Positions 1 to 8,449 of a DNA stretch of 64,000 nt are shown here, piece by piece. A program made the position numbers and the translations under genes. The stretch comes from HIMB114 sp052048155 (GTDB taxonomy: Bacteria; Pseudomonadota; Alphaproteobacteria; Pelagibacterales; Pelagibacteraceae): NCBI RefSeq assembly GCF_052048155.1, contig NZ_JBNAIK010000007.1, positions 1 to 64,000 of the forward strand, in the 5' to 3' direction. The number at the start of each line of letters is the position of its first letter. Position 1 is the first letter of the stretch. The notes under the pieces were generated by a model that saw nothing but the letters and a program-made list of their open reading frames with translations, was not told the origin of the DNA and did no database searches.

Positions 1-95
1 CAGGTTCCAAGGTCAATTTCATAGAATCTTTGTTAGAATTTAATTTAATTGTTGAAAATAAAAATGGAAATATAATTTTAAAAAAAAATGACTGA
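1..95 (+). CDS. C-terminal end of an unidentified protein (partial)
   Basis: A reading frame open from base 3 runs to a TGA at 93-95 and encodes about 30 residues (GSKVNFIESLLEFN... ending NIILKKND). It overlaps the next start codon by 8 nt, as expected for a translationally coupled upstream gene. In many alphaproteobacteria the gene before hdaA encodes a DUF2066 protein or a PerM-like permease. The soluble, beta-strand-like tail would fit DUF2066 better, but 30 residues are too few to decide. The gene begins outside the window. Confidence 0.5.
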   Translation, partial: GSKVNFIESLLEFNLIVENKNGNIILKKND

Positions 96-744
96 ACAAC
101 GTATATTTAATTTTAATAATACTAAAAATTTTTTTGAAGAGAACTTAATTAGAGATACATCAAACAGCAATGTATTAAATTTCCTAGATAAATTTCCAAA
201 TTGGGAAACCAAATTAATTAATATTGTTGGTGAAAAAAAATCTGGAAAATCATTTATTTTACAATTATTTAAAAAAAAAAATCAATTTAATTACATAAGC
301 AACAAAGAAGATTTTGAAAAGAAATATGATGAGCTTTTTCTTCTTGATAAACTTATTTTAGATGGTTTTCAAATTAGTGAAGATAAATTTTTTTCATTAA
401 TAAATCATTTTATACTTCATAAGAAATATTTAATTATATCATCAAGAGAACCATTGACTATGTTAGAGATTAAATTATTAGATTTGAAGTCTAGATTGAA
501 AGAGTTTTTATTGATTGAAATACAAAATCCAAGCGATGATCTTATATATTCTTTAATATTAAAATACTTTTCTGATAATCAGATTGTTATAAAAAAAGAT
601 TTAGTAGAATATATTGTAAAAAAAGTAGATAGATCTTATTCAAGTATTGAAAAATTTTTACTTAAACTAAATGATAAGAGTATAATTAAGAAAAAAAAAA
701 TAGATTATAAATTAATTAATGAAGTTCTTAACGAAATGGTTTGA
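88..744 (+). CDS. hdaA: DnaA-related regulatory inactivator HdaA/Hda
   Basis: 218 aa, the usual size for Hda. This is a DnaA-like AAA+ domain without the DNA-binding domain IV. A P-loop of the form GEKKSGKS lies near residue 50, followed by a Walker-B-like segment (LLLDKLILDGF), an SSREP sensor-like stretch and the C-terminal lid helices. Hda proteins bind the DNA-loaded sliding clamp and trigger ATP hydrolysis by DnaA, preventing re-initiation of replication. The start is coupled to the preceding gene (8-nt overlap) and the 3' end overlaps the convergent rnd gene by 17 nt. The sequence is divergent, so the family call rests on the P-loop, size and the hda-rnd-aspS neighbourhood. Confidence 0.75.
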   Translation: MTEQRIFNFNNTKNFFEENLIRDTSNSNVLNFLDKFPNWETKLINIVGEKKSGKSFILQLFKKKNQFNYISNKEDFEKKYDELFLLDKLILDGFQISEDKFFSLINHFILHKKYLIISSREPLTMLEIKLLDLKSRLKEFLLIEIQNPSDDLIYSLILKYFSDNQIVIKKDLVEYIVKKVDRSYSSIEKFLLKLNDKSIIKKKKIDYKLINEVLNEMV

Positions 745-1786
745 AATCTTTGATAAGAAATTTCTTTTTACCTGTAATAATTTTTTCATATAAGTCATAA
801 AAAATTTTATTTCTCCATTTGGAATTTTTTTTAATACTTTTATATTCAGTAATATCAAATTTAGATGCAATCAAATTCTGATCAATAGAATATTTTTTTG
901 ACACTAAAAATCTAAAAAATTCTAAACTCTTAATTTGAATTTCATTATTCTCTTTTTTAACCCTTATTTTTGAAAGTTTTTTTAATAAATTAGTAATATC
1001 TTTTATTTGATTTTGGGAAAAAATTTTGTTTTTTTTAATTGCATGAAAAGATTTATTTTTAATTATTGTAATGATTTCCTCATCTTTTAATATCCAATTT
1101 TTTGGTAAGTTTTTTTTCTTACTTAAATCATCTCTTATTTTAATAAGATTTATAAAATTTTTATTATTATATAATTGAATACCTAATTTCTTTTTAAATT
1201 TTGAATTAATCCCATTATTATTTTTTATTTTTTTTAATATTAGAGAAAATTCTTCTTTAGCAAAATTAAGTTTTTTTTCTTTTTTAAGCAATTTGATTTG
1301 TATTAAGTACATTTTTTTTAAATATTTTACATCATGCTCTAAATATTTTATTTGAGAATTTAACAGTGGCCTTTTCAACCAATCTTCATTTTGATGTTTT
1401 TTATCCAAAACTTTTTTAAAATATTTTTTTACTAAGTTTGCGTATGAAATATTTTTATCCAATCCTAAGAATCCACTTGCTATTTGAGTATCGAAAAATG
1501 GTTCAATATTAACATTATGATTAAGAAAAATTTCTATATCTTGCATTCCCCCATGTATTATTTTGACCTTTTTCTTTGATTTAAATATTTCTCTAATGGT
1601 CTTAATTTGATCTGGAAATTTTAATAAATCAAATATGAAAATTTTCTGTCCATCAGAAATTGTAATTATTGATAGCTTTGAATAATAAGTTTTTTTTCTT
1701 TCAAATTCAGTATCAACACATAAACAATTTTTTTTGTTAAAATATTTTTCAAATAATTCTAATTTTTTTTGATTATTTACAATCAT
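728..1786 (-). CDS. rnd: Ribonuclease D
   Basis: 352 aa from the ATG at 1786. A longer frame reaches 1855 but would run into aspS, so the internal ATG is preferred. The DEDD exonuclease motifs are visible: DTEFER (D25, E27), IIHGGMQDIEIF, and YLEHDVKYLKKMY with the Y-x3-D pattern. The C-terminal half is lysine-rich and corresponds to the HRDC region. RNase D trims 3' ends of tRNA precursors and other stable RNAs. It is divergent from aspS, with only 50 nt between the starts. Confidence 0.88.
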   Translation of the reverse strand: MIVNNQKKLELFEKYFNKKNCLCVDTEFERKKTYYSKLSIITISDGQKIFIFDLLKFPDQIKTIREIFKSKKKVKIIHGGMQDIEIFLNHNVNIEPFFDTQIASGFLGLDKNISYANLVKKYFKKVLDKKHQNEDWLKRPLLNSQIKYLEHDVKYLKKMYLIQIKLLKKEKKLNFAKEEFSLILKKIKNNNGINSKFKKKLGIQLYNNKNFINLIKIRDDLSKKKNLPKNWILKDEEIITIIKNKSFHAIKKNKIFSQNQIKDITNLLKKLSKIRVKKENNEIQIKSLEFFRFLVSKKYSIDQNLIASKFDITEYKSIKKNSKWRNKIFYDLYEKIITGKKKFLIKDFKPFR

Positions 1787-1836
1787 TATATTTTCTTGTT
1801 TTTTGTATTTTTTGTATATATTAGGATTTATCCTAA

Positions 1837-3624
1837 ATGATAACTTATAGAACACATACTTGTGGAGAATTAAATAAATCCCATAAAGATAAAAATGTGA
1901 TTTTATCTGGATGGATACATAAAAAAAGAGATCATGGAAATTTACTTTTTATAGATTTGAGAGATAATTATGGCATTAGTCAGTGTGTAATTGAAAAGGG
2001 TCATAAAAGTTTTTCAAATATTGAAAAAACTTCATTGGAGACAGTTGTTAAGATTGAAGGCCTAGTTTTAGAAAGATCAAGTGAAACTATTAATAAAGAT
2101 TTAAAAACTGGTGAAATTGAAATATCGATAAATAATTTTGAAATACTTGGATCAGCAAAAGAATTGCCGTTACCGGTATTTTTGGATGAAGATTATTCCG
2201 AAGATATAAGGTTAAAGTACAGGTATTTAGATCTAAGAAGAAAAAGAATTCATAAAAACATTATTTTAAGATCAGAGGTGATTTCATTTATAAGAGATGA
2301 AATGAAAAAATTTGGTTTTTTAGAATTTCAAACTCCAATTTTAACTTCATCAAGTCCAGAAGGGGCAAGAGATTTTTTAGTTCCAAGCAGATTAAACCCT
2401 GGAAAATTTTATGCGCTACCACAGGCTCCACAACAATTTAAGCAACTTATAATGGTTGCGGGTTTTGATAAATATTTTCAAATTGCACCATGTTTTAGAG
2501 ATGAAGATGCGAGAGCTGATCGAAGCCCAGGAGAGTTTTATCAATTAGATATTGAGATGTCTTTCGTTAATCAAAATCAGGTTTTTGATATTTTAGAAAA
2601 ATTACTTTCAAGCGTTTTTGAAAAATTTTCTAATAAAAAAATAATTAATAAAGTTTTTCCAAGAATACCTTATGAACAATCAATGCTAAAGTATGGAACT
2701 GATAAACCAGATTTGAGAAACCCATTGGTAATTTCAGATGTAAGTGAGATATTTAAGCGTGAGGATGTTAAATTTGAAATATTTAAAAAACTAGTCTCTA
2801 AAGGAAATATTGTAAGATCAATTGTAACTAAACAAACAGTAGAAAAACCCAGAAGTTTTTTTGATGGAATTGATAAATGGGCAAGAAGTGAAGGTGCATC
2901 TGGTTTGGCTTATTTTTCTTTTGAGAAAAGTGATGGCAAAATTTCTGGTAAAAGTACAATTGGAAAATTGTTTTCAGAGGACTCATTAAAAGAAATTATG
3001 AAAATTACAGGTGCTGAAATAGGAGATAGTATATTTTTTGCATGCGGTTCTCAAAGTGAAGTTGAAAGAATTTTATCGCTTGCTAGAACAAAAATTGCCG
3101 AAGATTTAAATTTGATTAATAAAGATGAGTTTGCCTTTTGTTGGATTGTTGATTATCCAATGTATGAAGTCGATGAAAAAACGAAAAAAATATCTTTCAG
3201 TCATAATCCATTTTCTATGCCGCAAGGTGATATTGAAAATTTAGACTTTGATAATCCACTTAATATTAAAGCTTATCAATATGATATTGTTTGTAATGGA
3301 ATAGAATTATCTTCTGGTGCAATTAGAAATCATAAACCTGATTTAATGTATAAACTTTTTTCAGTTGCTGGTTACTCAAAAGAAGAAGTAGATACAGAAT
3401 TTTCAGGTATGATAAATGCTTTTAGTTATGGAGCGCCACCACATGGAGGTATAGCCCCGGGTATTGATAGAATTATAATGTTACTTGCTGATGAGAAAAA
3501 TATCAGAGAAGTTACTATGTTTCCTATGAATCAAAATGCACAAGATTTAATGATGAACGCACCATCATCAGTTAAAGAAAGCCAACTTAAAGATCTTAAT
3601 ATTAAAACAACAAAAAAAGATTAG
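1837..3624 (+). CDS. aspS: Aspartyl-tRNA synthetase, probably non-discriminating type
   Basis: 595 aa, full length for bacterial AspRS. An N-terminal OB-fold anticodon-binding domain is followed by the class II core: QAPQQFKQLIMVAG, motif 2 FRDEDARADRSPGEFYQLD, the bacterial GAD insertion, and motif 3 GIAPGIDRIIMLL. It charges tRNA-Asp. In the anticodon domain the segment KKRDHGN carries His33 where discriminating enzymes such as E. coli have Leu (RRRDLGS). From family knowledge, a His there is associated with enzymes that also charge tRNA-Asn and depend on GatCAB; that is inference here. The last codons overlap the convergent gene by 4 nt. Confidence 0.96.
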   Translation: MITYRTHTCGELNKSHKDKNVILSGWIHKKRDHGNLLFIDLRDNYGISQCVIEKGHKSFSNIEKTSLETVVKIEGLVLERSSETINKDLKTGEIEISINNFEILGSAKELPLPVFLDEDYSEDIRLKYRYLDLRRKRIHKNIILRSEVISFIRDEMKKFGFLEFQTPILTSSSPEGARDFLVPSRLNPGKFYALPQAPQQFKQLIMVAGFDKYFQIAPCFRDEDARADRSPGEFYQLDIEMSFVNQNQVFDILEKLLSSVFEKFSNKKIINKVFPRIPYEQSMLKYGTDKPDLRNPLVISDVSEIFKREDVKFEIFKKLVSKGNIVRSIVTKQTVEKPRSFFDGIDKWARSEGASGLAYFSFEKSDGKISGKSTIGKLFSEDSLKEIMKITGAEIGDSIFFACGSQSEVERILSLARTKIAEDLNLINKDEFAFCWIVDYPMYEVDEKTKKISFSHNPFSMPQGDIENLDFDNPLNIKAYQYDIVCNGIELSSGAIRNHKPDLMYKLFSVAGYSKEEVDTEFSGMINAFSYGAPPHGGIAPGIDRIIMLLADEKNIREVTMFPMNQNAQDLMMNAPSSVKESQLKDLNIKTTKKD

Positions 3625-4439
3625 GCTTTTTTACTTTTAATATTTAATCTCACATTTGTAAGATCTACTAACTTTTCTTTATATTGATTTCTTACAAATC
3701 CCTTACTTGTAACATTTTTAAGTACATCAAGAAATTTGGCTTCTTCTGGGCTTGAAGCTTCCGAAGATTCAGCTTTTTTAATTGATGGAGTATGGGCTAA
3801 ATCTTCTCTACCTAAGTAAGAGATCGCTAATTCTCTAAAGATATAGTCCAATATAGATGTTGCACTTAAAATTCTGTCATTACCATGAACTTTACCAGAT
3901 GGCTCAAACTTAGTATCAATGAATGCATCAACATATTCTTCCAAAGGAACTCCGTATTGCAGCCCTAGTGATATTGCTATAGCAAAATTATTCATCATTG
4001 ATTTTACAAGTTCACCTTCTTTATTAGTATCAATGAAAATTTCTCCAATCTTACCATCTTCATACTCTCCAATATGCAAGTAAACCTTATTGTCATCAAT
4101 TGTCGCTTTTTGAATATATGCCTTTCTTCTATCAGGCATTCTTCTTCTGAAATTAAAATTCTTGTCGTTTAAATTATTTTCTACACCTGAGCTTTTTGGC
4201 GCTTCATTTACACTATTTTGAATTAAATCTTTAAGGTCTTCAGTTTGAGCCTTTTTTGAAGTATTTTTAACATCCCCTATAGCTTTAGTTTTTCTTTTAT
4301 TAAATTTAACATCAATAATTTCAAATTTTCCATCATCCCTTTTGTCAATTTCTTTCAGAGACTCATTACTTATTTCATTTAGTTTATGACTTATTTTAAA
4401 AAGACACGTATAAAAACTTTCAGCTACAAATTTACTCAT
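3621..4439 (-). CDS. Free-standing NrdJ C-terminal (TSCPD-like) domain protein
   Basis: 272 aa. From about residue 98 (FRRRMPDRRKAYIQKA) to residue 222 it matches the C-terminal domain of alphaproteobacterial B12-dependent ribonucleotide reductase NrdJ: HIGEYEDGKIGEIFID, SMMNNFAIAISLGLQYGVP, FEPSGKVHGNDRI, SILDYIFRELAISYLGR. The catalytic alpha/beta barrel and the C-terminal cysteine tail of full NrdJ (over 1000 aa) are absent. Residues 1-97 are charged and low in complexity. It has its own ATG and ends with an ordinary stop, so it looks like a stable stand-alone protein. A regulatory or structural role linked to nucleotide reduction is possible; catalysis is not. Confidence 0.8.
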   Translation of the reverse strand: MSKFVAESFYTCLFKISHKLNEISNESLKEIDKRDDGKFEIIDVKFNKRKTKAIGDVKNTSKKAQTEDLKDLIQNSVNEAPKSSGVENNLNDKNFNFRRRMPDRRKAYIQKATIDDNKVYLHIGEYEDGKIGEIFIDTNKEGELVKSMMNNFAIAISLGLQYGVPLEEYVDAFIDTKFEPSGKVHGNDRILSATSILDYIFRELAISYLGREDLAHTPSIKKAESSEASSPEEAKFLDVLKNVTSKGFVRNQYKEKLVDLTNVRLNIKSKKA

Positions 4440-4532
4440 ATTTTCCTTTAAGAATCGTTAATATTAAAATAGTTTTCTAAGTGACTCTTTGTTATAAGTC
4501 CATTTAAAAAAAAACAACTTTCAATTGTGTTA

Positions 4533-4886
4533 ATGAATTTATTTAAAATTATTTTTTCTTGGTGGAATGGACAAACATTGGGAACATTCTTGCAAACTTT
4601 AGTTTATGGAAACATGGTCGGAAAAGATCGTTATGGAAATAAATATTATCAAAATAAAAATGATACAAAAAGATGGGTCATTTACAATGGTATCGTTGAT
4701 GCCTCAACAATACCTCCCGAGTGGCATTCTTGGTTACATAAAATAATTAAAACTACACCAGATCAGGTCAAATTTAATAATTTTAATTGGCAGAAAGAAC
4801 ATAAAAAAAATCTTACTGGTACTAATCAAGCTTATGTTCCTCAGCACGAAAAAAAATTGCCCTACAAAAGATGGCAACCAAAATAA
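4533..4886 (+). CDS. NADH:ubiquinone oxidoreductase 17.2 kDa subunit homologue (NDUFA12)
   Basis: 117 aa. The family signature is clear: GQTLGTFLQTLVYGNMVGKDRYGNKYYQ, then RWVIYNG, then DASTIPPEWHSWLH, then a basic C-terminus with PYKRWQPK. NDUFA12 is an accessory subunit of respiratory complex I, shared by mitochondria and alphaproteobacteria. The frame extends upstream to a GTG at 4527, but the ATG at 4533 gives the normal N-terminus and is preferred. It overlaps the following DUF2155 gene by 16 nt, a pairing typical of alphaproteobacteria. Confidence 0.92.
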   Translation: MNLFKIIFSWWNGQTLGTFLQTLVYGNMVGKDRYGNKYYQNKNDTKRWVIYNGIVDASTIPPEWHSWLHKIIKTTPDQVKFNNFNWQKEHKKNLTGTNQAYVPQHEKKLPYKRWQPK

Positions 4887-5254
4887 TTATATTTATTTAT
4901 TTATTTATTTTTAGCTTTTCATCATTTGGAAATGAATTAGTAAAAATTTTAAACAATGATAATAATTATGCTGAGATAAAAATTATTGACAAAATAACTT
5001 CAAGATTAACCACTGAAAAAATTAATTTAAAAATTTTAAAAAATATTAAAGATTTTGAAATTTTTATTGATAAGTGTGTTCTTGATACCAGGAAAGGGTT
5101 TTTAGAAACCTCTGCTTTAGTACAAATTAAAGATGTTAAAAATCAAACTAAAGATAGAGTTTTTTTATTTAATAATTGGATGTTTGCCTCAAATTCATCA
5201 ATTAATGAAATAGAGCATCCAAATTACGATATTTCATTAAAAAGTTGTAACTAA
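4871..5254 (+). CDS. DUF2155 family secreted protein
   Basis: 127 aa with an N-terminal signal peptide (hydrophobic core IIIFIYLFIFSFSS, likely cut after SFG). The mature part has the DUF2155 pattern: IKIIDKITSRL, one cysteine in DKCVLDTR, a central ALVQIKD strand, the signature VFLFNNWMFASNSSINEIEHPNYDI, and a final cysteine, so one disulfide is likely. The function of the family is unknown. Its constant place beside NDUFA12 suggests an envelope or respiratory link, but that is only context. It overlaps the convergent accC stop by 4 nt. Confidence 0.88.
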   Translation: MATKIIIFIYLFIFSFSSFGNELVKILNNDNNYAEIKIIDKITSRLTTEKINLKILKNIKDFEIFIDKCVLDTRKGFLETSALVQIKDVKNQTKDRVFLFNNWMFASNSSINEIEHPNYDISLKSCN

Positions 5255-6597
5255 CTTTTATTTAAGATGTCTGATTTCGTCAACCAATTGACATCATAGT
5301 TGAAGCTTAGAAAATCTTTATGTTTTAATATTTCTTGATGCAAGTCAATTGTGGTATCGATACCAGAAATTACAAATTCATCTAAAGCTCGAAGAGATCT
5401 TGCCAAAGCTGACTCTCTGTCTCTTCCGTGAGAAATTAGCTTTGCAATCATGCTGTCATAAAATGGCTGTACAACATACCCTTGATAAATTGCGGAGTCT
5501 ACTCGAGTTCCTGGTCCTGACGGGATATGGCAAGATGTTATTTTTCCAGCACTAGGTTGAAAATCTTTTTTATAATTTTCTGCATTAATTCTACACTCAA
5601 TTGCATGACCATTAAAACTTATTTGTGATTGATCTAGTTCTAAATTGCCAGTTGATGCTATTTCAATTTGTCTTTTTACCAAATCAACGCCTGTTACTGC
5701 CTCCGAAACCGGGTGCTCAACTTGAAGTCTGGTATTCATTTCTAAAAAAAAGAATTCACCATTTTCATAAATAAACTCCAAAGTACCTGCGCCTTTATAG
5801 CCAAGTTTTAAAATACTATTTACAGAATTTTCTAAAAGTTTTTTCCTCTCCTCATTTGTTAAAACAGGACTTGGACTTTCCTCAACTAGCTTTTGATATC
5901 TTCTTTGGACAGTACAATCTCTCTCACCTAGATGAACAACTTTTTTTCCATCAGATAAAATTTGAACTTCAATATGCCTTGGATTTTGAAAGAACTTTTC
6001 AATAAAAACTTCATCATTGTTAAAAAATTTTTTAGCCTCACTTTTTGCATCAATTACATTTTTTTCTAATTCCTTACTTTCATAAACAATTTTCATACCC
6101 TTTCCACCACCGCCACCAGCAGCTTTAATTAGTACAGGGTAACCAATTTCTTCTGCCATTTTTTTAGCTTCGTAAATATCCGTAATGCCTTTGTCCGAAC
6201 CTTTAATTGTTGGCAGGCCTAATTCTTTAGCGATTTTTTTTGCTTCAATTTTATCACCCATTTTTTTTATTAAACTTGAAGATGGTCCGATAAAATTAAT
6301 TTTGTGATCTTCTAGAATTTTAGCAAACTCATAGTTTTCAGACAAAAAACCGTACCCAGGATGAATTGAGTCAGATCCTGTTAATTCATAAGCAGATAAT
6401 AAATTTGGAATACTAAGGTAACTGTCACTTGCTTTTGGTGGACCAATACAAACACTTTCATCAGCCAGTTGAACATGCATTGCGTCTTTATCTGCCGATG
6501 AATGTACAGCTACACTTTTAATACCAAGTTCTTTGCAAGCTCTTATTACTCTTACAGCAATTTCACCGCGATTTGCGATGAGTATTTTTTTTATCAT
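5251..6597 (-). CDS. accC: Acetyl-CoA carboxylase, biotin carboxylase subunit
   Basis: 448 aa, full length. The N-terminal IANRGEIAVRVIRACKELGI, the glycine-rich ATP-grasp loop KAAGGGGGKGMKIV, GERDCTVQRRYQKLVEESPSP, EMNTRLQVEHPVSEAVTG and the C-terminal RALDEFVISGIDT strand are all present. The enzyme carboxylates biotin on AccB with ATP and bicarbonate, the first half-reaction of fatty acid synthesis. The ATG overlaps the accB TGA (ATGA), so aroQ-accB-accC is one coupled operon. The next gene in many relatives, aat, is absent here, and accC abuts DUF2155. Confidence 0.97.
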   Translation of the reverse strand: MIKKILIANRGEIAVRVIRACKELGIKSVAVHSSADKDAMHVQLADESVCIGPPKASDSYLSIPNLLSAYELTGSDSIHPGYGFLSENYEFAKILEDHKINFIGPSSSLIKKMGDKIEAKKIAKELGLPTIKGSDKGITDIYEAKKMAEEIGYPVLIKAAGGGGGKGMKIVYESKELEKNVIDAKSEAKKFFNNDEVFIEKFFQNPRHIEVQILSDGKKVVHLGERDCTVQRRYQKLVEESPSPVLTNEERKKLLENSVNSILKLGYKGAGTLEFIYENGEFFFLEMNTRLQVEHPVSEAVTGVDLVKRQIEIASTGNLELDQSQISFNGHAIECRINAENYKKDFQPSAGKITSCHIPSGPGTRVDSAIYQGYVVQPFYDSMIAKLISHGRDRESALARSLRALDEFVISGIDTTIDLHQEILKHKDFLSFNYDVNWLTKSDILNKS

Positions 6598-7007
6598 TTA
6601 ATTTTGATTAATTCTTGATCAAACTCGACAGATTCACCGTCATTAACACAAATCTCTTCCACAACACCATCTTGTGTTGAAGGTATATGGTTCATTGTTT
6701 TCATGGCTTCAATAATTAGAATTGTATCTCCCTTTTTTACTTTTGATCCAACAGTAACAAAAGGTTTTGCCCCAGGCTCAGGTGCAAGATAAGCTGTACC
6801 TACCATTGGACTTTTTACTCCATTAAATTTTTCAGAAGACTTTGTTGGAGCAGAAGCTAAATTGTTTGATGAAACTACACTTGGTGCTGACAATGTACCT
6901 TTTCCTACTTTGATACTCTCTTTTCCATTAGAGTAACTTAATTCAGTTAGATTAAGTTCATCTAAAATTTTAACTAATTCCTTGATTTTATCTTTATTAA
7001 TTTTCAT
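6594..7007 (-). CDS. accB: Acetyl-CoA carboxylase biotin carboxyl carrier protein
   Basis: 137 aa from the ATG at 7007; an adjacent upstream TTG at 7010 is less likely. The N-terminal helical region (IKELVKILDELNLTELSYS) leads into a short Ala/Ser-rich linker and then the biotinyl domain: VKSPMVGTAYLAPEPGAKPFV, and EAMKTMNHI with the biotinylated lysine. The consensus is usually EAMKMMN; Thr at the second Met position is a mild variant. AccB carries carboxybiotin between AccC and the carboxyltransferase. The start lies inside the end of aroQ (11-nt overlap). Confidence 0.95.
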   Translation of the reverse strand: MKINKDKIKELVKILDELNLTELSYSNGKESIKVGKGTLSAPSVVSSNNLASAPTKSSEKFNGVKSPMVGTAYLAPEPGAKPFVTVGSKVKKGDTILIIEAMKTMNHIPSTQDGVVEEICVNDGESVEFDQELIKIK

Positions 7008-7437
7008 CAATGATATTTTTCACACCTTGCAACGCTAATTTATAACTATTAATTCCAAGACCGCAAATTATTCCATCAACTACATTACTTATTAATGATT
7101 TATGCCTAAATTCCTCACGTTTATAAATATTAGAAATGTGAACTTCTATTTTAGGTATATTTAAACTTTTTAAAGCATCATGAATTGCCACTGAGGTATG
7201 AGTAAAAGCAGCAGCATTTATTATTAATCCATCCGATTTATCACATTCTTGAATTTTGTTCACAATTTCACCTTCTACATTAGATTGAAAAAAAGAAACA
7301 TTTAGTTCTAGTTTTTTAGCATAGTCTTTAATTTGGTTATTTATATCTTTCAATGTAAGATTACCGTAAATCTCTGGCTCTCTTTTACCCAAAAGATTTA
7401 TATTTGGACCATTTATAATTTCTATTTTTTTTGACAT
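6997..7437 (-). CDS. aroQ: 3-dehydroquinate dehydratase, type II
   Basis: 146 aa, the normal size of the dodecameric type II enzyme. Seen: IINGPNINLLGKREPEIYG with the catalytic tyrosine and arginine, SNVEGEIVNKIQ, INAAAFTHTSVAIHDAL, and EVHISNIYKREEFRHKS with the catalytic histidine. It converts 3-dehydroquinate to 3-dehydroshikimate in the shikimate pathway. It is the first gene of the aroQ-accB-accC operon. Only 31 nt separate its start from the divergent thiS start, so the two promoters must overlap. Confidence 0.96.
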   Translation of the reverse strand: MSKKIEIINGPNINLLGKREPEIYGNLTLKDINNQIKDYAKKLELNVSFFQSNVEGEIVNKIQECDKSDGLIINAAAFTHTSVAIHDALKSLNIPKIEVHISNIYKREEFRHKSLISNVVDGIICGLGINSYKLALQGVKNIIDEN

Positions 7438-7468
7438 TTTATTAATTGAAAAATATTAAGCTTTAATA

Positions 7469-7669
7469 ATGCATATTGTTTTAAATGGCAAAAAATTTTC
7501 AATCAATGAAAAAGATACAATCAATATCCTTTTAAAGAAAATTGATATTAAATCATCAAAAGTAGCCATTGAAGTAAATAAAGTTGTTATTCCAAAGGAA
7601 AAATATAGAGATTTTAAGTTTAAAAAAAATGATAAAGTTGAAGTTGTTACTTTTATTGGAGGCGGTTAA
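7469..7669 (+). CDS. thiS: Thiamine biosynthesis sulfur carrier ThiS
   Basis: 66 aa ubiquitin-like protein ending in the conserved Gly-Gly (VEVVTFIGGG). The tail is activated and thiocarboxylated to donate sulfur to ThiG. The beta-grasp pattern (MHIVLNGKKFSI, VAIEVNKVVIPKEKY) is clear. The stop codon overlaps the thiG start (TAATG), so the two are translationally coupled. There is no room for a TPP riboswitch in the 31-nt upstream gap. Confidence 0.92.
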   Translation: MHIVLNGKKFSINEKDTINILLKKIDIKSSKVAIEVNKVVIPKEKYRDFKFKKNDKVEVVTFIGGG

Positions 7670-8439
7670 TGAAAGATTTATTTAGAGTAGGTAAATACAA
7701 ATTTAAATCTAGATTAATTGTTGGAACGGGAAAATACAAAAATTTTTCTGAAACAGCAAAGGCTATTAAAGCTTCTGGCGCTGACATGGTTACAGTTGCC
7801 GTAAGAAGAGTTAACATTACAAATAAAAAAGAGCCGCTATTAATGGATTACATTAATCCAAAAAAAATTAGATACCTTCCAAATACAGCGGGATGTTTTA
7901 ATTCTGAAGACGCTTTAAGAGTTTTGAGGTTAGCAAGAGATAGTGGGGGTTGGAATTTAGTTAAACTTGAGGTTTTAGGAGATCAAGAAACTTTATACCC
8001 CAATATGGAAGAAACATTAAAGTGCGCTAAAATTTTGGTAAAAGAAAAATTTGATGTGATGGTTTATTGTTCAGATGATCCCATTGCTTGCAAACAGCTT
8101 GAAGAAATAGGAGTAGTAGCAGTAATGCCTCTTGGATCTTTAATTGGTTCTGGGCACGGTATTCCAAATAAAAATAATATCAAACTAATAAAAAAACGCT
8201 CTAAAGTTCCAGTAATAGTTGATGCGGGAATTGGTTGTGCATCCGATGCTAGTATTGCAATGGAACTAGGTTGTGACGGGGTATTAGTAAATTCTGCAAT
8301 AGCTAAAGCAAGCAAACCAATTTTAATGGCAGAGGCTATGAAATTAGCAGTTGAAGCTGGAAGATTATCTTATTTATCTGGAATTATGGAAAAGTCTTTC
8401 TTAGCTAAAAATTCAACAACTCATAAAAGAAAAATTTAA
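7669..8439 (+). CDS. thiG: Thiazole synthase
   Basis: 256 aa TIM-barrel enzyme. Family blocks: LIVGTGKYKNFSET, GADMVTVAVRRVN, LPNTAGCFNSEDALR, NLVKLEVLGD with the Schiff-base lysine, CSDDPIACKQLEEIGVVAVMPLGSLIGSG, and VIVDAGIGCASDASIAMELGCDGVLVNSAIA. It makes the thiazole phosphate of thiamine from deoxyxylulose 5-phosphate, dehydroglycine and ThiS thiocarboxylate. Marine SAR11 bacteria are known to lack thiC yet keep thiazole synthesis, which this pair would fit. It converges on the rne gene. Confidence 0.97.
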   Translation: MKDLFRVGKYKFKSRLIVGTGKYKNFSETAKAIKASGADMVTVAVRRVNITNKKEPLLMDYINPKKIRYLPNTAGCFNSEDALRVLRLARDSGGWNLVKLEVLGDQETLYPNMEETLKCAKILVKEKFDVMVYCSDDPIACKQLEEIGVVAVMPLGSLIGSGHGIPNKNNIKLIKKRSKVPVIVDAGIGCASDASIAMELGCDGVLVNSAIAKASKPILMAEAMKLAVEAGRLSYLSGIMEKSFLAKNSTTHKRKI

Positions 8440-8449
8440 GTAATAAAAA

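Noticed and set aside
7438..7468. TPP riboswitch before thiS
   Set aside because: Only 31 nt lie between the divergent aroQ and thiS starts, too short for a THI element.
8064..8315. 83-aa reverse frame within thiG
   Set aside because: Thoroughly covered by the conserved thiG coding sequence; composition is that of an antisense shadow.
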